Made by a program: the position numbers and the translations under genes. From the NCBI GenBank assembly GCA_016342385.1, contig JAEINM010000017.1, positions 1-20,151 on the forward strand: DNA of 20,151 nt, given 5' to 3'. Origin of the DNA: Spirochaetaceae bacterium. GTDB lineage: Bacteria > Spirochaetota > Spirochaetia > DSM-2461. The notes beneath the pieces are model-generated. The model did not search any database. It saw only the letters and a program-made list of their open reading frames with translations, and had not been told where the DNA came from. This document shows, piece after piece, positions 1-7,786 of this stretch (positions are counted from its first letter, which is position 1; every line of letters starts with the position of its first letter).

Positions 1-2
1 CC

Positions 3-872
3 CTCCTCTTGATGCTGATGACAGTATTTTTAGGGGCTAAAGGAACAGAGGAACCGGTTGTGGAATCAGATGATAAACCCGATGCCGCTTACCCGATGCG
101 AATTATCTCTTTATCACCGTCAACAACAGAAACTCTTTTTGCCATCGGCGCAGGAGATCAGGTTATAGGAGTCACAAGTTATTGTGATTACCCGGCAGAA
201 GCGGCAACGAGAGAAATCGTTGGGGGCTTTTCTCCCAAAACAATCAGTATTGAAACCATTATCAGTCTCAATCCCGACCTGGTGATTGCCGGAGTGTCAG
301 CTCATCAGCCGATCGCCGACACATTGAGAGAGGCAGGCATTGCGGTTTTATCCATTGAGCCCAAATCCATCAGTGATGTACAATCCATTATAGAGGAACT
401 GGCTATTATTACAGGTCATGATAAAGAGGGAAAAAACCTATCCAATGATATAAGCAGCAGAATTCAGGCCATCTCCGATAAACTGGATACTTTAAGTGAT
501 TCTGAAAAAATCAGAGTCTTCTATGAAGTATGGGATGCCCCTCTAATGACTGCAGGCCCCCTATCGTTTACCGGGCAGATGCTCAGCAGGGCCGGAGCTA
601 TAAATATCTTTTCCGATGTTGAAGGAGAATATCCTCAAGTCAGCTCGGAAGAACTTATCAGCCGGAATCCTCAGGCAATTATCTCTTCCGATACTCATGG
701 TGAAAAACTGTCACTGGAAGCCATGCGTTCTAGAGAGGGATGGACAGAAATCGATGCTTTTAAAAAAAAGAATGTCATTCTCCTCGATGGAAACATAGTG
801 TCTCGTCCCGGACCAAGGATGATTGATGCCATAGAAATGATTGCGGCTTCGCTCTACCCGGAACTGTTTTAG
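3..872 (+). CDS. btuF: ABC transporter periplasmic substrate-binding protein, BtuF-like (5' end cut by window)
   Basis: This is the extracytoplasmic binding protein of a cobalamin-type (or related siderophore/haem) uptake ABC transporter, and it delivers ligand to the permease encoded next. The reading frame is open to the left edge. Its first visible residues are a hydrophobic run (Leu-Leu-Leu-Met-Leu-Met-Thr-Val-Phe-Leu) that looks like the core of a signal peptide, so the real start probably lies outside the window. A TTG at 9 and an ATG at 12 are possible but would give a shortened leader. Family hallmarks are the early SPSTTETLFAIG stretch followed by VIGVTSYCDYP, typical of BtuF/FecB-like proteins, then a helical backbone and a second lobe ending near the stop. 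The gene is 4 bases upstream of the permease gene, so they form one operon. Ligand choice is inferred: the YCDYP motif favours cobalamin, but haem or a siderophore cannot be excluded. Confidence 0.85.
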   Translation, partial: LLLMLMTVFLGAKGTEEPVVESDDKPDAAYPMRIISLSPSTTETLFAIGAGDQVIGVTSYCDYPAEAATREIVGGFSPKTISIETIISLNPDLVIAGVSAHQPIADTLREAGIAVLSIEPKSISDVQSIIEELAIITGHDKEGKNLSNDISSRIQAISDKLDTLSDSEKIRVFYEVWDAPLMTAGPLSFTGQMLSRAGAINIFSDVEGEYPQVSSEELISRNPQAIISSDTHGEKLSLEAMRSREGWTEIDAFKKKNVILLDGNIVSRPGPRMIDAIEMIAASLYPELF

Positions 873-876
873 CAAA

Positions 877-1887
877 ATGAAAAGAAGTCGTTTTGTCATA
901 TCCCTGATTATCCTCTTATCCATAGCCTTAGGTGTGACAATTTTCAGTGTTGGTGCCGGAGCTGTGTATATCAGTCCATCAAGAGTCTTTCAGGTTCTTT
1001 CCGGATCAGTATCCCAGGGGACAGAATATGTCATTATTATGAATCTGCGCCTTCCCAGAGTCATTCTGGCGGCTTTCATCGGCGGGGGACTGGCTGTTGC
1101 GGGAACGGCATTCCAGGGGATGTTCAGAAACCCTCTGGCAGATCCCTATGTCGTGGGAGCTTCCGGCGGTGCTGCTCTGGGAGCGACTATGGCTATTGCA
1201 TTCGGTCTTTCCATCAACATCGCCGGATTTAATGCTGTTCCCATCACGGCCTTTTTCGGTTCAATTGCCGCGGTATTTCTCGTTTATCTCATAGCGGAAT
1301 CGGGAAACTCCGCATCAACCATTTCTCTGCTCCTGGCAGGAACAGCTCTCAGTACAATTCTCAGCTCTGTCGTCTCACTGATAATGCTGCTTTCCGATAA
1401 AACACTTCATGAAACATACACGTGGCTCCTGGGAGGTTTATCGGGGAGAAGCTGGAATGATCTGACCAGTACGGCTCCCTTTATCATACTGGGTTCTCTG
1501 GCTCTTTGGTTTATGTCCAGACCACTGGACGCCCTGGCCAGCGGTGAAAAAACAGCCATAAGCCTGGGACTTCCGGTCAAAAAAACGAGAGCTTTAATTG
1601 TTCTTATGGCTTCACTGACCACAGCAGCGGCCGTAGCAGCCGGGGGAATAATCGGATTTGTCGGCCTGGTGGCCCCCCACATAGCCAGACTTTTTTTCGG
1701 ATCGTCTCACAGAAGATTGATTCCCGCAAGCATGATAACAGGGGCTATACTATTAATACTGGCCGATGTCATTTCACGAACCATAGTGGCACCGATGGAA
1801 CTTCCTGCCGGAATTATTACATCCATTACCGGCGGCATCTTCTTCCTCTATCTTCTTAAAGCTAGAAGTGGGGAATTGAGAGGGTAA
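877..1887 (+). CDS. btuC: ABC transporter permease, FecCD/BtuC family
   Basis: This is the inner-membrane permease of the uptake system and would form a homodimer of about ten helices per chain. The protein is 336 residues from the ATG at 877, normal for the family. An in-frame TTG at 841 would add 12 polar residues inside the upstream gene and is less likely. Family signatures are visible: LRLPRVILAAFIGGGLAVAG near the N-terminus followed by FQGMFRNPLADPYVVGASGG, and IGFVGLVAPHIARLFFG in the C-terminal third, the segment that contacts the ATPase. There is no strong Shine-Dalgarno sequence before 877. With only 4 bases between the upstream stop and this start, translation is probably coupled. 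The ATPase gene follows 4 bases after the stop. Confidence 0.9.
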   Translation: MKRSRFVISLIILLSIALGVTIFSVGAGAVYISPSRVFQVLSGSVSQGTEYVIIMNLRLPRVILAAFIGGGLAVAGTAFQGMFRNPLADPYVVGASGGAALGATMAIAFGLSINIAGFNAVPITAFFGSIAAVFLVYLIAESGNSASTISLLLAGTALSTILSSVVSLIMLLSDKTLHETYTWLLGGLSGRSWNDLTSTAPFIILGSLALWFMSRPLDALASGEKTAISLGLPVKKTRALIVLMASLTTAAAVAAGGIIGFVGLVAPHIARLFFGSSHRRLIPASMITGAILLILADVISRTIVAPMELPAGIITSITGGIFFLYLLKARSGELRG

Positions 1888-1891
1888 CAAA

Positions 1892-2701
1892 ATGAAAAAA
1901 CTGAGAACAGAAGAATTGAATTGCGGTTACTCATCGAGAACAGTTCTGGAAAATATATGCCTGGATATTAAAGAGGGATCCATTCTGGGACTGATCGGTC
2001 CTAACGGTTCGGGAAAAAGCACCTTCCTCAATACACTGGCCAGAATGATTAAACCTAAAAAAGGGAAAATCCTTTTAGCGGAAAAAGACCTCTGGAAAAT
2101 CTCTTCACGGGAAGCGGCTTCCACGATGGCCTTTACTCCCCAGGATACGGGAAGTACACTGCCATTAACAATTAATCAGTTTGTACAACTTGGACGGGCA
2201 CCTCATCGGGGTTGGTTACTGCCACTGACGGCAGAAGATAAAAAAGTGGTCAATGATGCTCTGAAAAAAACCGGTCTTGAAGGATTTCAAGACCGCTATA
2301 TTACGGAATTATCCGGAGGAGAACAGCAGCGTGCCGCTCTGGCCAGAGTCCTGGCACAGGAACCGGACATTCTGATGCTCGACGAACCCACTTCTCACCT
2401 GGATATTAAATACCAGACAGAAATTCTGGAGATGGTTGCCGATCTGGCCCATAACCAGGGCATATCTGTGGTAATCAGCATCCACGATCTCAATACGGCG
2501 GCACTCTATTCAGACAGACTGGCTCTAATCGGCAAAGGGGGCATAGCCGCCTATGGTACTCCTGAGGAAGTCCTGAAAGAGGATATTCTTACTGAGATTT
2601 ATGACACTCCTGTCATCGTAACCAGCCATCCCCTCTTCGAGACTCCCATGGTGATGCCGGGAATCAACAGAAAAATAAAGAAAAAAGTCATAAATCTTTA
2701 A
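1892..2701 (+). CDS. btuD: ABC transporter ATP-binding protein, FecE/BtuD family
   Basis: This is the cytoplasmic ATPase that powers the BtuFC-type importer. All nucleotide-binding motifs are present in the 269-residue product: Walker A GPNGSGKS at 36-43, Q-loop Gln84, ABC signature LSGGEQ at 140-145, Walker B ILMLDE at 160-165, D-loop SHLD at 168-171 and switch His198. The ATG at 1892 is preceded by GAGAGGG at suitable spacing, overlapping the end of the permease gene. The basic C-terminal tail (IKKKVINL) is short. The stop TAA overlaps the stop of the converging glycosyltransferase gene in the shared tetranucleotide TTAA, so no terminator separates the two genes. Whether the cargo is cobalamin rests on the binding protein, not on this subunit. 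Confidence 0.9.
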   Translation: MKKLRTEELNCGYSSRTVLENICLDIKEGSILGLIGPNGSGKSTFLNTLARMIKPKKGKILLAEKDLWKISSREAASTMAFTPQDTGSTLPLTINQFVQLGRAPHRGWLLPLTAEDKKVVNDALKKTGLEGFQDRYITELSGGEQQRAALARVLAQEPDILMLDEPTSHLDIKYQTEILEMVADLAHNQGISVVISIHDLNTAALYSDRLALIGKGGIAAYGTPEEVLKEDILTEIYDTPVIVTSHPLFETPMVMPGINRKIKKKVINL

Positions 2702-3966
2702 CGATCAATGAGAATATCTGCAGCTCTGCCTACACCATCTACCTTTTTCTGAGATTCCGAGAGTATTCTCATATTATTGCGAAAGGTTCTATCCCCTAAA
2801 ACCCTCTCAACCTTCTCCCTAATATCTATGGGATTAATCCGATGTTTAGAATGGAGTAATCCGGCGCCATGCCTTTCAATCATGGCAACATTGAGTCCCT
2901 GTTCCACATGGAGCGGTATCCCGATGATGGGAATGCCCGCATCTATGGCTGTCTGGACGCTGCCCTGTCCACCATGAATGATCGCCATATCCATTAATGG
3001 CATAACTTTGTGAGAAGGCAGATGATCGACCACCAGAATATTGTCTTGAGGTTTCTCTCTGAATTCATGAAGCGTGCTGCAGATGATGACCTTTGCATTG
3101 AGATCTTTAACAGCTTCATAGACTCTGGTGAGAACGTCAGATCGGCCTGAAGTGAGAGCTATATAGATTTTTGGTACATCCGATTGGAGAAATGCCGTGA
3201 CTTCTTCTGGAACATCTCCGAATAGTCTGGCAAAAATGGCCCCGCCGTATATCAACCTCGATTCATGATTGTAGTATTTCCTGTTTTTCCCCTCCCGTGA
3301 CCAACTCTCCATATCCTCTTCCGAAATTGTCAGGATTTCCGGCACATCTGTTACAATGACAGTGTCTCCCATCATCATCTCCTCCATGCTTTTAAAAGGT
3401 TTGACATTGAACATGGCAGCCACTTTATTAAAAGATTTCGTAGCCATAGAGGATTTGTACATGAGATTATTAATCAGTGTGACCAGCCATGACCGGGGGA
3501 TGATATTCAGAAGTATCGAATCCGTCACCAATGTGGGAACCAGCATTTTTCTCTCAAAGACAGGAGGAACAAAGGAGCCCAGATGAGTAACCGTATAGGG
3601 AATATTAGCAGCTCTGGCCGATATGGCACAGGAAAGTGTGAACCCAGTGAGTATTTTGGTAATCCCCTCCATCTTAAAGAATTCAATTTCCTTTTGAACA
3701 TGTTCAGATAATTCTGCAGCGGTATAAAACTCACTCAATCCCTTTTCTCCCGTATTTGTCGCTACAAAATCACGGGCCCTCTCATCTGTAAAATGGGGGT
3801 GAATCACATGGTATTCAATTCCCTCCTCCTTAAGCAGCCATTCATAGGGACCTCCATGGGTTGCCATAATAACATGAATACCTCTCGATTTCAGTTCATT
3901 ATAAATGGCGATCATTCTTGAGGTTTCAGATAGATAGGCGCAATTGGGAAATGTACAGATTTTCAT
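2698..3966 (-). CDS. UGT/MGT-type glycosyltransferase (GT-B fold)
   Basis: This is a predicted nucleotide-sugar-dependent glycosyltransferase of 422 residues with a two-lobed GT-B layout. The N-terminal lobe begins MKICTFPNCAYLSETSRM, resembling the acceptor side of macrolide or sterol-type glycosyltransferases. The C-terminal donor lobe carries the UGT-like segment HGGQGSVQTAIDAG at 331-344, PLHVEQGLN at 351-359 and GAGL at 367-370; His331 and Glu355-Gln356 match the usual sugar-nucleotide contacts. Acceptor and donor cannot be read from the sequence. It lies 82 bases downstream of glmS on the same strand, so it may work on amino-sugar-derived glycans or glycolipids, but this is inference. 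The ATG at 3966 has a strong AAAGGGGG ribosome-binding site that also lies in one arm of a long inverted repeat (3973-4038). A good promoter lies between the two arms. Confidence 0.8.
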   Translation of the reverse strand: MKICTFPNCAYLSETSRMIAIYNELKSRGIHVIMATHGGPYEWLLKEEGIEYHVIHPHFTDERARDFVATNTGEKGLSEFYTAAELSEHVQKEIEFFKMEGITKILTGFTLSCAISARAANIPYTVTHLGSFVPPVFERKMLVPTLVTDSILLNIIPRSWLVTLINNLMYKSSMATKSFNKVAAMFNVKPFKSMEEMMMGDTVIVTDVPEILTISEEDMESWSREGKNRKYYNHESRLIYGGAIFARLFGDVPEEVTAFLQSDVPKIYIALTSGRSDVLTRVYEAVKDLNAKVIICSTLHEFREKPQDNILVVDHLPSHKVMPLMDMAIIHGGQGSVQTAIDAGIPIIGIPLHVEQGLNVAMIERHGAGLLHSKHRINPIDIREKVERVLGDRTFRNNMRILSESQKKVDGVGRAADILIDR

Positions 3967-3972
3967 TTTAAT

Positions 3973-4038
3973 CCCCCTTTATTAGTAATTTTAGAAATTG
4001 TTCATACAATTATCAAACACTGAATACTATAAAGGGGG
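3973..4038 (-). promoter_or_regulatory. Long inverted repeat masking the glycosyltransferase ribosome-binding site
   Basis: The top strand shows CCCCCTTTATTAGT at 3973-3986 and ACTATAAAGGGGG at 4026-4038. These pair over 13 bp with a single bulged base. In the minus-strand transcript the 3' arm contains the whole AAAGGGGG Shine-Dalgarno sequence of the glycosyltransferase gene. A smaller hairpin, AATTGT/ACAATT (3996-4001 with 4006-4011), sits in the loop. A transcript reading through from glmS would carry both arms and hide the ribosome-binding site. The pairing is seen directly; the regulatory effect is inferred. Confidence 0.5.
3988..4016 (-). promoter_or_regulatory. Predicted sigma70-type promoter of the glycosyltransferase gene
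   Basis: Read on the minus strand, TTGATA (4011-4016) is followed after exactly 17 bases by TAAAAT (3988-3993); each hexamer is 5/6 to consensus. The start of transcription would fall near 3981. That is downstream of the 5' arm of the inverted repeat, so transcripts made here would keep the AAAGGGGG ribosome-binding site free. The leader would be about 15 bases. Confidence 0.55.
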
Positions 4039-4048
4039 AATATTGATA

Positions 4049-5878
4049 TTAATCTACTGTCACACTCTTGGCCAGATTCCTGGGCTGATCAATATCCCGC
4101 CCCAATTTCAAAGCCGTATAATAGGACAGGAGCTGACAGGGAATGATAGTCAGCAGAGGTGACAGGAGCTCATCTGATTGAGGTACAAGGAATAGTTCAT
4201 CCGCTAGGTCTCTCAGATTATCATCATCGAAATTGGAAATGACAAAAACCTTTCCATTTCTCGCCCTGACTTCCTGAATATGACTAATGATTTTCTCCTG
4301 AGAGTCTCCTCTTGTGCAGATAAATACAGATGGCATATCTTCTGAAATAAGCGCCAGTGGTCCATGCTTCAAAGAACCGGAACTATAAGCCTCTGCGTGA
4401 ATATAGCTGACTTCTTTCAACTTTAACGCCGCCTCTTTGGCTACAGGATAATTAATTCCCCGCCCCAGGAACAAAACAGATTTATAATCCTTTAGAAATT
4501 CAGCCATTACATTTAAATCTTCTGCTCTCTGTAGAATTTCTTCCATCTTTTCAGGTAGCGACATCAGCTGGGAAACTATTTCCCTTCCTCTGGAGAGAGA
4601 AATATCCCTTGTTCGACCGATCATAAGAGCCAGAAGAGTCAGTATAGTGACCTGGTTGGTAAAAGCCTTTGTACTGGCAACTGAAATCTCCGATCCGGCA
4701 TGTATATAGACCCCTCCATCAGTCATTCTGGCAAGGGTCGAACCCACTGTATTGACAATACCGAGAACTCGTCCGCCTTTCTGCTGAATTTCCTGAACTG
4801 CCGCTAGTGTATCCCTGGTCTCTCCCGATTGGCTGACTGCAAAAAACAGGGTGTTTTTATCAACAATGGGATTAATTCCGCATAACTCCGAAGCATCAGA
4901 AACCTCAACGGGAATTCTGGTAAGATTCTCCATGATAAACTTGCCCAGTTCTCCCGCATACATGGCTGTTCCCATGGCGATAATATGGATTTTTTTGATA
5001 TCAAAAAAATCCCTTTTCTCCAGATTAAGTCCCGATAATAGGGCTGTTCCAAAATCGGGTAGAAGTCTCCCCCCCCGGCCTATGGCCCTGAAAACGGATT
5101 CCGGTTGCTCAAATATTTCCTTTAATAGATAATGTTGAAACTCATTTTTACTGTGATTGGATCTCTCAATTTCCAACTCTTCCACATCCCGCTCGATTAC
5201 CAGATTCTGCTGATTCACAATCCGGTAATCATTCTGTGAGAGAATCACCATTTCCCCATCATTAATAAAAACAGCATGCTGAGTATATCCGGCAAATGCC
5301 ATGGCATCAGATGCGACAAACATCTCTTCCTTTCCGATGCCTATGACCAGAGGGCTTCCGTTCCGAGCGGCGATAATCAAATCGGGATGATCACGAAAGA
5401 GGAAAAGGAGTCCATAGGTCCCTTTTAGTTGAGATAGTGCTTTGGATACAGCTATCTCAGGTCCTGAATCGAGATACTTTTCAGTTAAATGGGCAACCAC
5501 TTCTGAATCTGTCTCACTGAGAAAAGAGTTCCCTTCTTTTCCCAGGTTTTCCTTAAGCCTGGAATAATTGTCAATTATTCCATTGTGTACGACAATGACT
5601 TTCTCTTCAGGTCCACTATGAGGGTGGGCATTTTCTGTGGTCACACCACCATGTGTAGCCCACCGGGTATGGGCTACACCGATTTTCGCTGATAGATTGT
5701 CGGAGAGCTTGCGCTCGAGATTAACAAGCTTTCCTTTTTCTTTGATCACTTTTATTTTTTTTCGATAAATTATCCCGATTCCGGAAGAATCATATCCCCT
5801 GTATTCCAGCTGTTTTAATCCCTGCATTAATACCGGAAGGGCATCGCGTTTCCCCAGATATCCCACTATTCCACACAT
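4049..5878 (-). CDS. glmS: Glutamine--fructose-6-phosphate aminotransferase (isomerizing)
   Basis: The enzyme makes glucosamine-6-phosphate from fructose-6-phosphate and glutamine, the first committed step to UDP-GlcNAc for peptidoglycan and other glycans. The protein is 609 residues, the same length as the E. coli enzyme. The N-terminal glutaminase half starts MCGIVGYLG, with Cys2 as nucleophile after Met removal, and has HTRWATHG at 70-77. The two SIS domains carry SQSGETRDT at 349-357, LKLKEV with Lys486 and Glu489, LKHGP with His505, and the C-terminal RNLAKSVTVD with Lys604. These correspond to the known catalytic and substrate residues of E. coli GlmS. A Ser replaces the usual Glu in the GELKHG stretch (residue 502), outside the catalytic set. 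The start at 5878 has AGGAG 8 bases upstream. The gene lies 22 bases after a small 90-residue gene, and that short gap leaves no room for a glmS ribozyme directly upstream. Confidence 0.97.
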   Translation of the reverse strand: MCGIVGYLGKRDALPVLMQGLKQLEYRGYDSSGIGIIYRKKIKVIKEKGKLVNLERKLSDNLSAKIGVAHTRWATHGGVTTENAHPHSGPEEKVIVVHNGIIDNYSRLKENLGKEGNSFLSETDSEVVAHLTEKYLDSGPEIAVSKALSQLKGTYGLLFLFRDHPDLIIAARNGSPLVIGIGKEEMFVASDAMAFAGYTQHAVFINDGEMVILSQNDYRIVNQQNLVIERDVEELEIERSNHSKNEFQHYLLKEIFEQPESVFRAIGRGGRLLPDFGTALLSGLNLEKRDFFDIKKIHIIAMGTAMYAGELGKFIMENLTRIPVEVSDASELCGINPIVDKNTLFFAVSQSGETRDTLAAVQEIQQKGGRVLGIVNTVGSTLARMTDGGVYIHAGSEISVASTKAFTNQVTILTLLALMIGRTRDISLSRGREIVSQLMSLPEKMEEILQRAEDLNVMAEFLKDYKSVLFLGRGINYPVAKEAALKLKEVSYIHAEAYSSGSLKHGPLALISEDMPSVFICTRGDSQEKIISHIQEVRARNGKVFVISNFDDDNLRDLADELFLVPQSDELLSPLLTIIPCQLLSYYTALKLGRDIDQPRNLAKSVTVD

Positions 5879-5900
5879 AGCAAATTCTCCTGTTTATTAT

Positions 5901-6173
5901 TTATCCGTAAATGGCACGTCTTATCTGACGTATACTCATTTCCGGTGCGGCAAAACGCCTCTCTTTCAATTCATTTTGAATCTGTAGATAAATTTCATTA
6001 TTTCTCTTTCCCTCGCTATGAAGCTGGTGATGTCTATACCCGATATAATCCTTTATATCTCTGGAAAAATAATCGCCCAGATCCTCCAGCAGGTGATTTA
6101 ATAGAGATTCATCGACGGGATATGCAGAAAGAAGATAATTCTTGAATTTTTCATCGAGAGTGATATTTGCCAT
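5901..6173 (-). CDS. Conserved-looking 90-residue protein of unknown function, upstream of glmS
   Basis: I do not recognise this family. The product is 90 residues, soluble, mostly helical in appearance, without signal peptide, Cys pairs or membrane segments. The second half is charged (YIGYRHHQLHSEGKRNNEIY, then LKERRFAAPEMSIRQIRRAIYG), with a basic tail ending RQIRRAIYG that suggests nucleic-acid or protein binding. It is separated from glmS by 22 bases on the same strand, so the two are almost certainly co-transcribed. A role in controlling amino-sugar synthesis is possible but unproven. There is no Shine-Dalgarno sequence before the ATG at 6173. Instead a perfect TATAAT lies six bases upstream, which fits a leaderless message. 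Codon use and length argue that it is a real gene rather than a chance frame. Confidence 0.7.
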   Translation of the reverse strand: MANITLDEKFKNYLLSAYPVDESLLNHLLEDLGDYFSRDIKDYIGYRHHQLHSEGKRNNEIYLQIQNELKERRFAAPEMSIRQIRRAIYG

Positions 6174-6179
6174 ATAAGC

Positions 6180-6185
6180 ATTATA
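6180..6185 (-). promoter_or_regulatory. Candidate -10 box for a leaderless transcript of the 90-residue gene and glmS
   Basis: On the minus strand a perfect TATAAT is followed by GCTTAT and then the ATG at 6173. The expected transcription start would fall on or beside the start codon. No convincing -35 hexamer is seen at 16-18 bases, so this may be activator-dependent or not a promoter at all. Confidence 0.35.
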
Positions 6186-6220
6186 TATACAGGAGATTAT
6201 TATCTTTTTCTACAGAAATA

Positions 6221-6266
6221 CCTGATTACAGGCAATTTATAAGCAATAACTACCCGATAACGGGTA
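6221..6266. promoter_or_regulatory. Two small perfect inverted repeats upstream of the 90-residue gene/glmS operon
   Basis: CCTGATTACAGG at 6221-6232 (CCTG, ATTA spacer, CAGG) and TACCCGATAACGGGTA at 6251-6266 (TACCCG, ATAA spacer, CGGGTA) lie about 50-95 bases upstream of the start codon at 6173. Both have a four-base A/T spacer. Neither is followed by a T-run in the direction of transcription, so they look more like protein-binding sites than terminators. Confidence 0.35.
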
Positions 6267-6377
6267 AAAAATAGATACAATCAAGAAATATTTTATATAA
6301 ATATAACCTGGAATACAAGAATTCGCCTCATAGGTTTCATGGTGTGATAGTTTTAATAATGTGATTACTGTATGGCA

Positions 6378-6423
6378 GGGTGCAGATTCTATTATAGGGC
6401 ACGGGAGATCCGCACCCTATAAT
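6378..6423. other. Hairpin region with two mutually exclusive stems downstream of tldE
   Basis: ATTATAGGG (6391-6399) pairs perfectly with CCCTATAAT (6415-6423), and an inner CGG/CCG is possible. Alternatively GGGTGCAGAT (6378-6387) pairs with ATCCGCACCC (6408-6417) with one mismatch. The two stems share bases 6415-6417, so only one can form at a time. The region lies 10 bases beyond the tldE stop. There is no T-run on either side, so it is not a standard intrinsic terminator. It may stabilise the tldE message 3' end or act as an operator. Confidence 0.4.
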
Positions 6424-6432
6424 GCAGATATA

Positions 6433-7785
6433 TTATTTCCCCGAGACAGACAGGGATTTCACAAAAATAGATGGAGAAGAAAAATCTCCATAATCGTTAA
6501 ATCGGTTATTGTCGGCTACAGCAATAATATCCTTAAGAAGACCAAAAAAGTTCCCGGCAACTGTAATATTGGTAACGGCTTTCCCCTTCCTTCCATTTTC
6601 AATTAGAAATCCTTTTGCTCCAAGGGAGAAATCACCACTAATCTGATCCAGACCTGCATGAAGACCTTCCACATCGGTAATGTAAATTCCCCGGCCGGCT
6701 TCTTCAAAAAGTGAAGCTTCACTTCTCTCTGATTTCTGCAGATAAGGAGAGAACAGCCTGGTGGACAGCGAGGAGGAATATCCCCTGCTTCCATTTCCCG
6801 TTGATTCTGTCTGTCCCCTTTTACCACTATAAATATTGTGAAGAACCGTTTTAAATACACCCTTTTCCACAAGGTAGTGTTTTGATGCATCAATTCCCTC
6901 ATCATCAAAAGAAGCTGTTCCCAGACTGAAAATAGCGGGATCATCTATAATATTAATATGGGGAGCGGCTATTATCTCTCCCAGTTTCCCATCCAGTTTG
7001 GATCGTCCCTTCTGAAGGTTTTCCCCGAAGAAAGCACTGCCCCCCGAGTTGATAAATGCCCCCAAAAGACTCGATGCGGTAAAAGAGGAAAATACGACAG
7101 GGTATGATCCTGAATTAATTTCTTCTGCCCCCAGTTTTTCCAGCGCGTCTTCTGCTGCCAGCCGGGCAATTTTTTCAGGATCCAGATCGGCAAAGTTTCT
7201 CTCACCCTGAAAGTACATACCCACTGATGTGTCTTTTCCATCAGATGCCATCAGGTAGGCATAAGCGTAACAGAGAGAACTCTCTTCCGATTTTAATAAT
7301 CCATAGGAATTGGATATGATCCTCTCATTTGTAATATCGCAGTACATGGCTTCGGGAACATTGACAATTCTCTCATCGTATTCCTTTGCGAACCTCTCGA
7401 TATTAACAGCCAGTTCTTTTTTCTGTTCAACTGTCACCGCATGAAGATCATCACTTTTAAACTGATTATAAGATTTCACTTCATCACTTTCATAAATGGC
7501 ATATCCCTCATCAGGGGGAATAAACTGTGAGTTTTCTTTTGCCTTCTCAAGACAGGCGGCAATACTCTTCTCATCCACTTTTTCTGTATAGGAGAGCCCC
7601 ATCCTGTTCTCCGAGACGACTCTGGCTCCAAGACCCGATGTATCGGCATAGGAAAAAGAGGCCACCTCTCCGTCATGGGCTTTTATCTTTGTAGTCGAAG
7701 AAGAGGAAAAATAGATCTCTCCCGACTCTGTAAATGTTCTCTTACTAAGTGCTTTTTTTATGATTTCCCTGTTTTTATTTCCCAT
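6433..7785 (-). CDS. pmbA: TldE/PmbA-family subunit of the TldD/E metallopeptidase
   Basis: This is the non-catalytic partner of TldD; the TldD-TldE heterodimer degrades unfolded or modified peptides and in several bacteria matures ribosomally made peptides. From the ATG at 7785 the protein is 450 residues, as in characterised PmbA proteins. It lacks the HExxxH zinc motif, as expected for TldE. Recognisable family segments include the N-terminal strand region with SGLGARVV, a central FSSFTASSLLGAFI stretch and a C-terminal FLIENGRKGKAVTNITVAGNF-like segment. The start is chosen by a perfect AGGAGG six bases upstream. An upstream in-frame start at 7812 would extend into tldD and has no such site. 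Only one base separates the tldD stop from this ATG, so translation is coupled. Confidence 0.9.
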   Translation of the reverse strand: MGNKNREIIKKALSKRTFTESGEIYFSSSSTTKIKAHDGEVASFSYADTSGLGARVVSENRMGLSYTEKVDEKSIAACLEKAKENSQFIPPDEGYAIYESDEVKSYNQFKSDDLHAVTVEQKKELAVNIERFAKEYDERIVNVPEAMYCDITNERIISNSYGLLKSEESSLCYAYAYLMASDGKDTSVGMYFQGERNFADLDPEKIARLAAEDALEKLGAEEINSGSYPVVFSSFTASSLLGAFINSGGSAFFGENLQKGRSKLDGKLGEIIAAPHINIIDDPAIFSLGTASFDDEGIDASKHYLVEKGVFKTVLHNIYSGKRGQTESTGNGSRGYSSSLSTRLFSPYLQKSERSEASLFEEAGRGIYITDVEGLHAGLDQISGDFSLGAKGFLIENGRKGKAVTNITVAGNFFGLLKDIIAVADNNRFNDYGDFSSPSIFVKSLSVSGK

Positions 7786-7786
7786 A

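Noticed and set aside
5069..5076. Run of eight G on the glmS coding strand, a possible slippage or phase-variation site
   Set aside because: The frame is intact, glmS is normally essential, and the run encodes a plausible Gly-Arg-Gly-Gly linker. No second repeat tract or alternative frame supports switching.
5879..5900. A glmS ribozyme/riboswitch upstream of glmS
   Set aside because: Only 22 bases separate glmS from the preceding gene, and I could not find the conserved ribozyme core in the longer gap before the operon.
6361..6606. Open frame on the plus strand running through the hairpin region into tldE
   Set aside because: It overlaps the end of tldE antisense, contains the palindromic hairpin in its first third and has no family signature or promoter.
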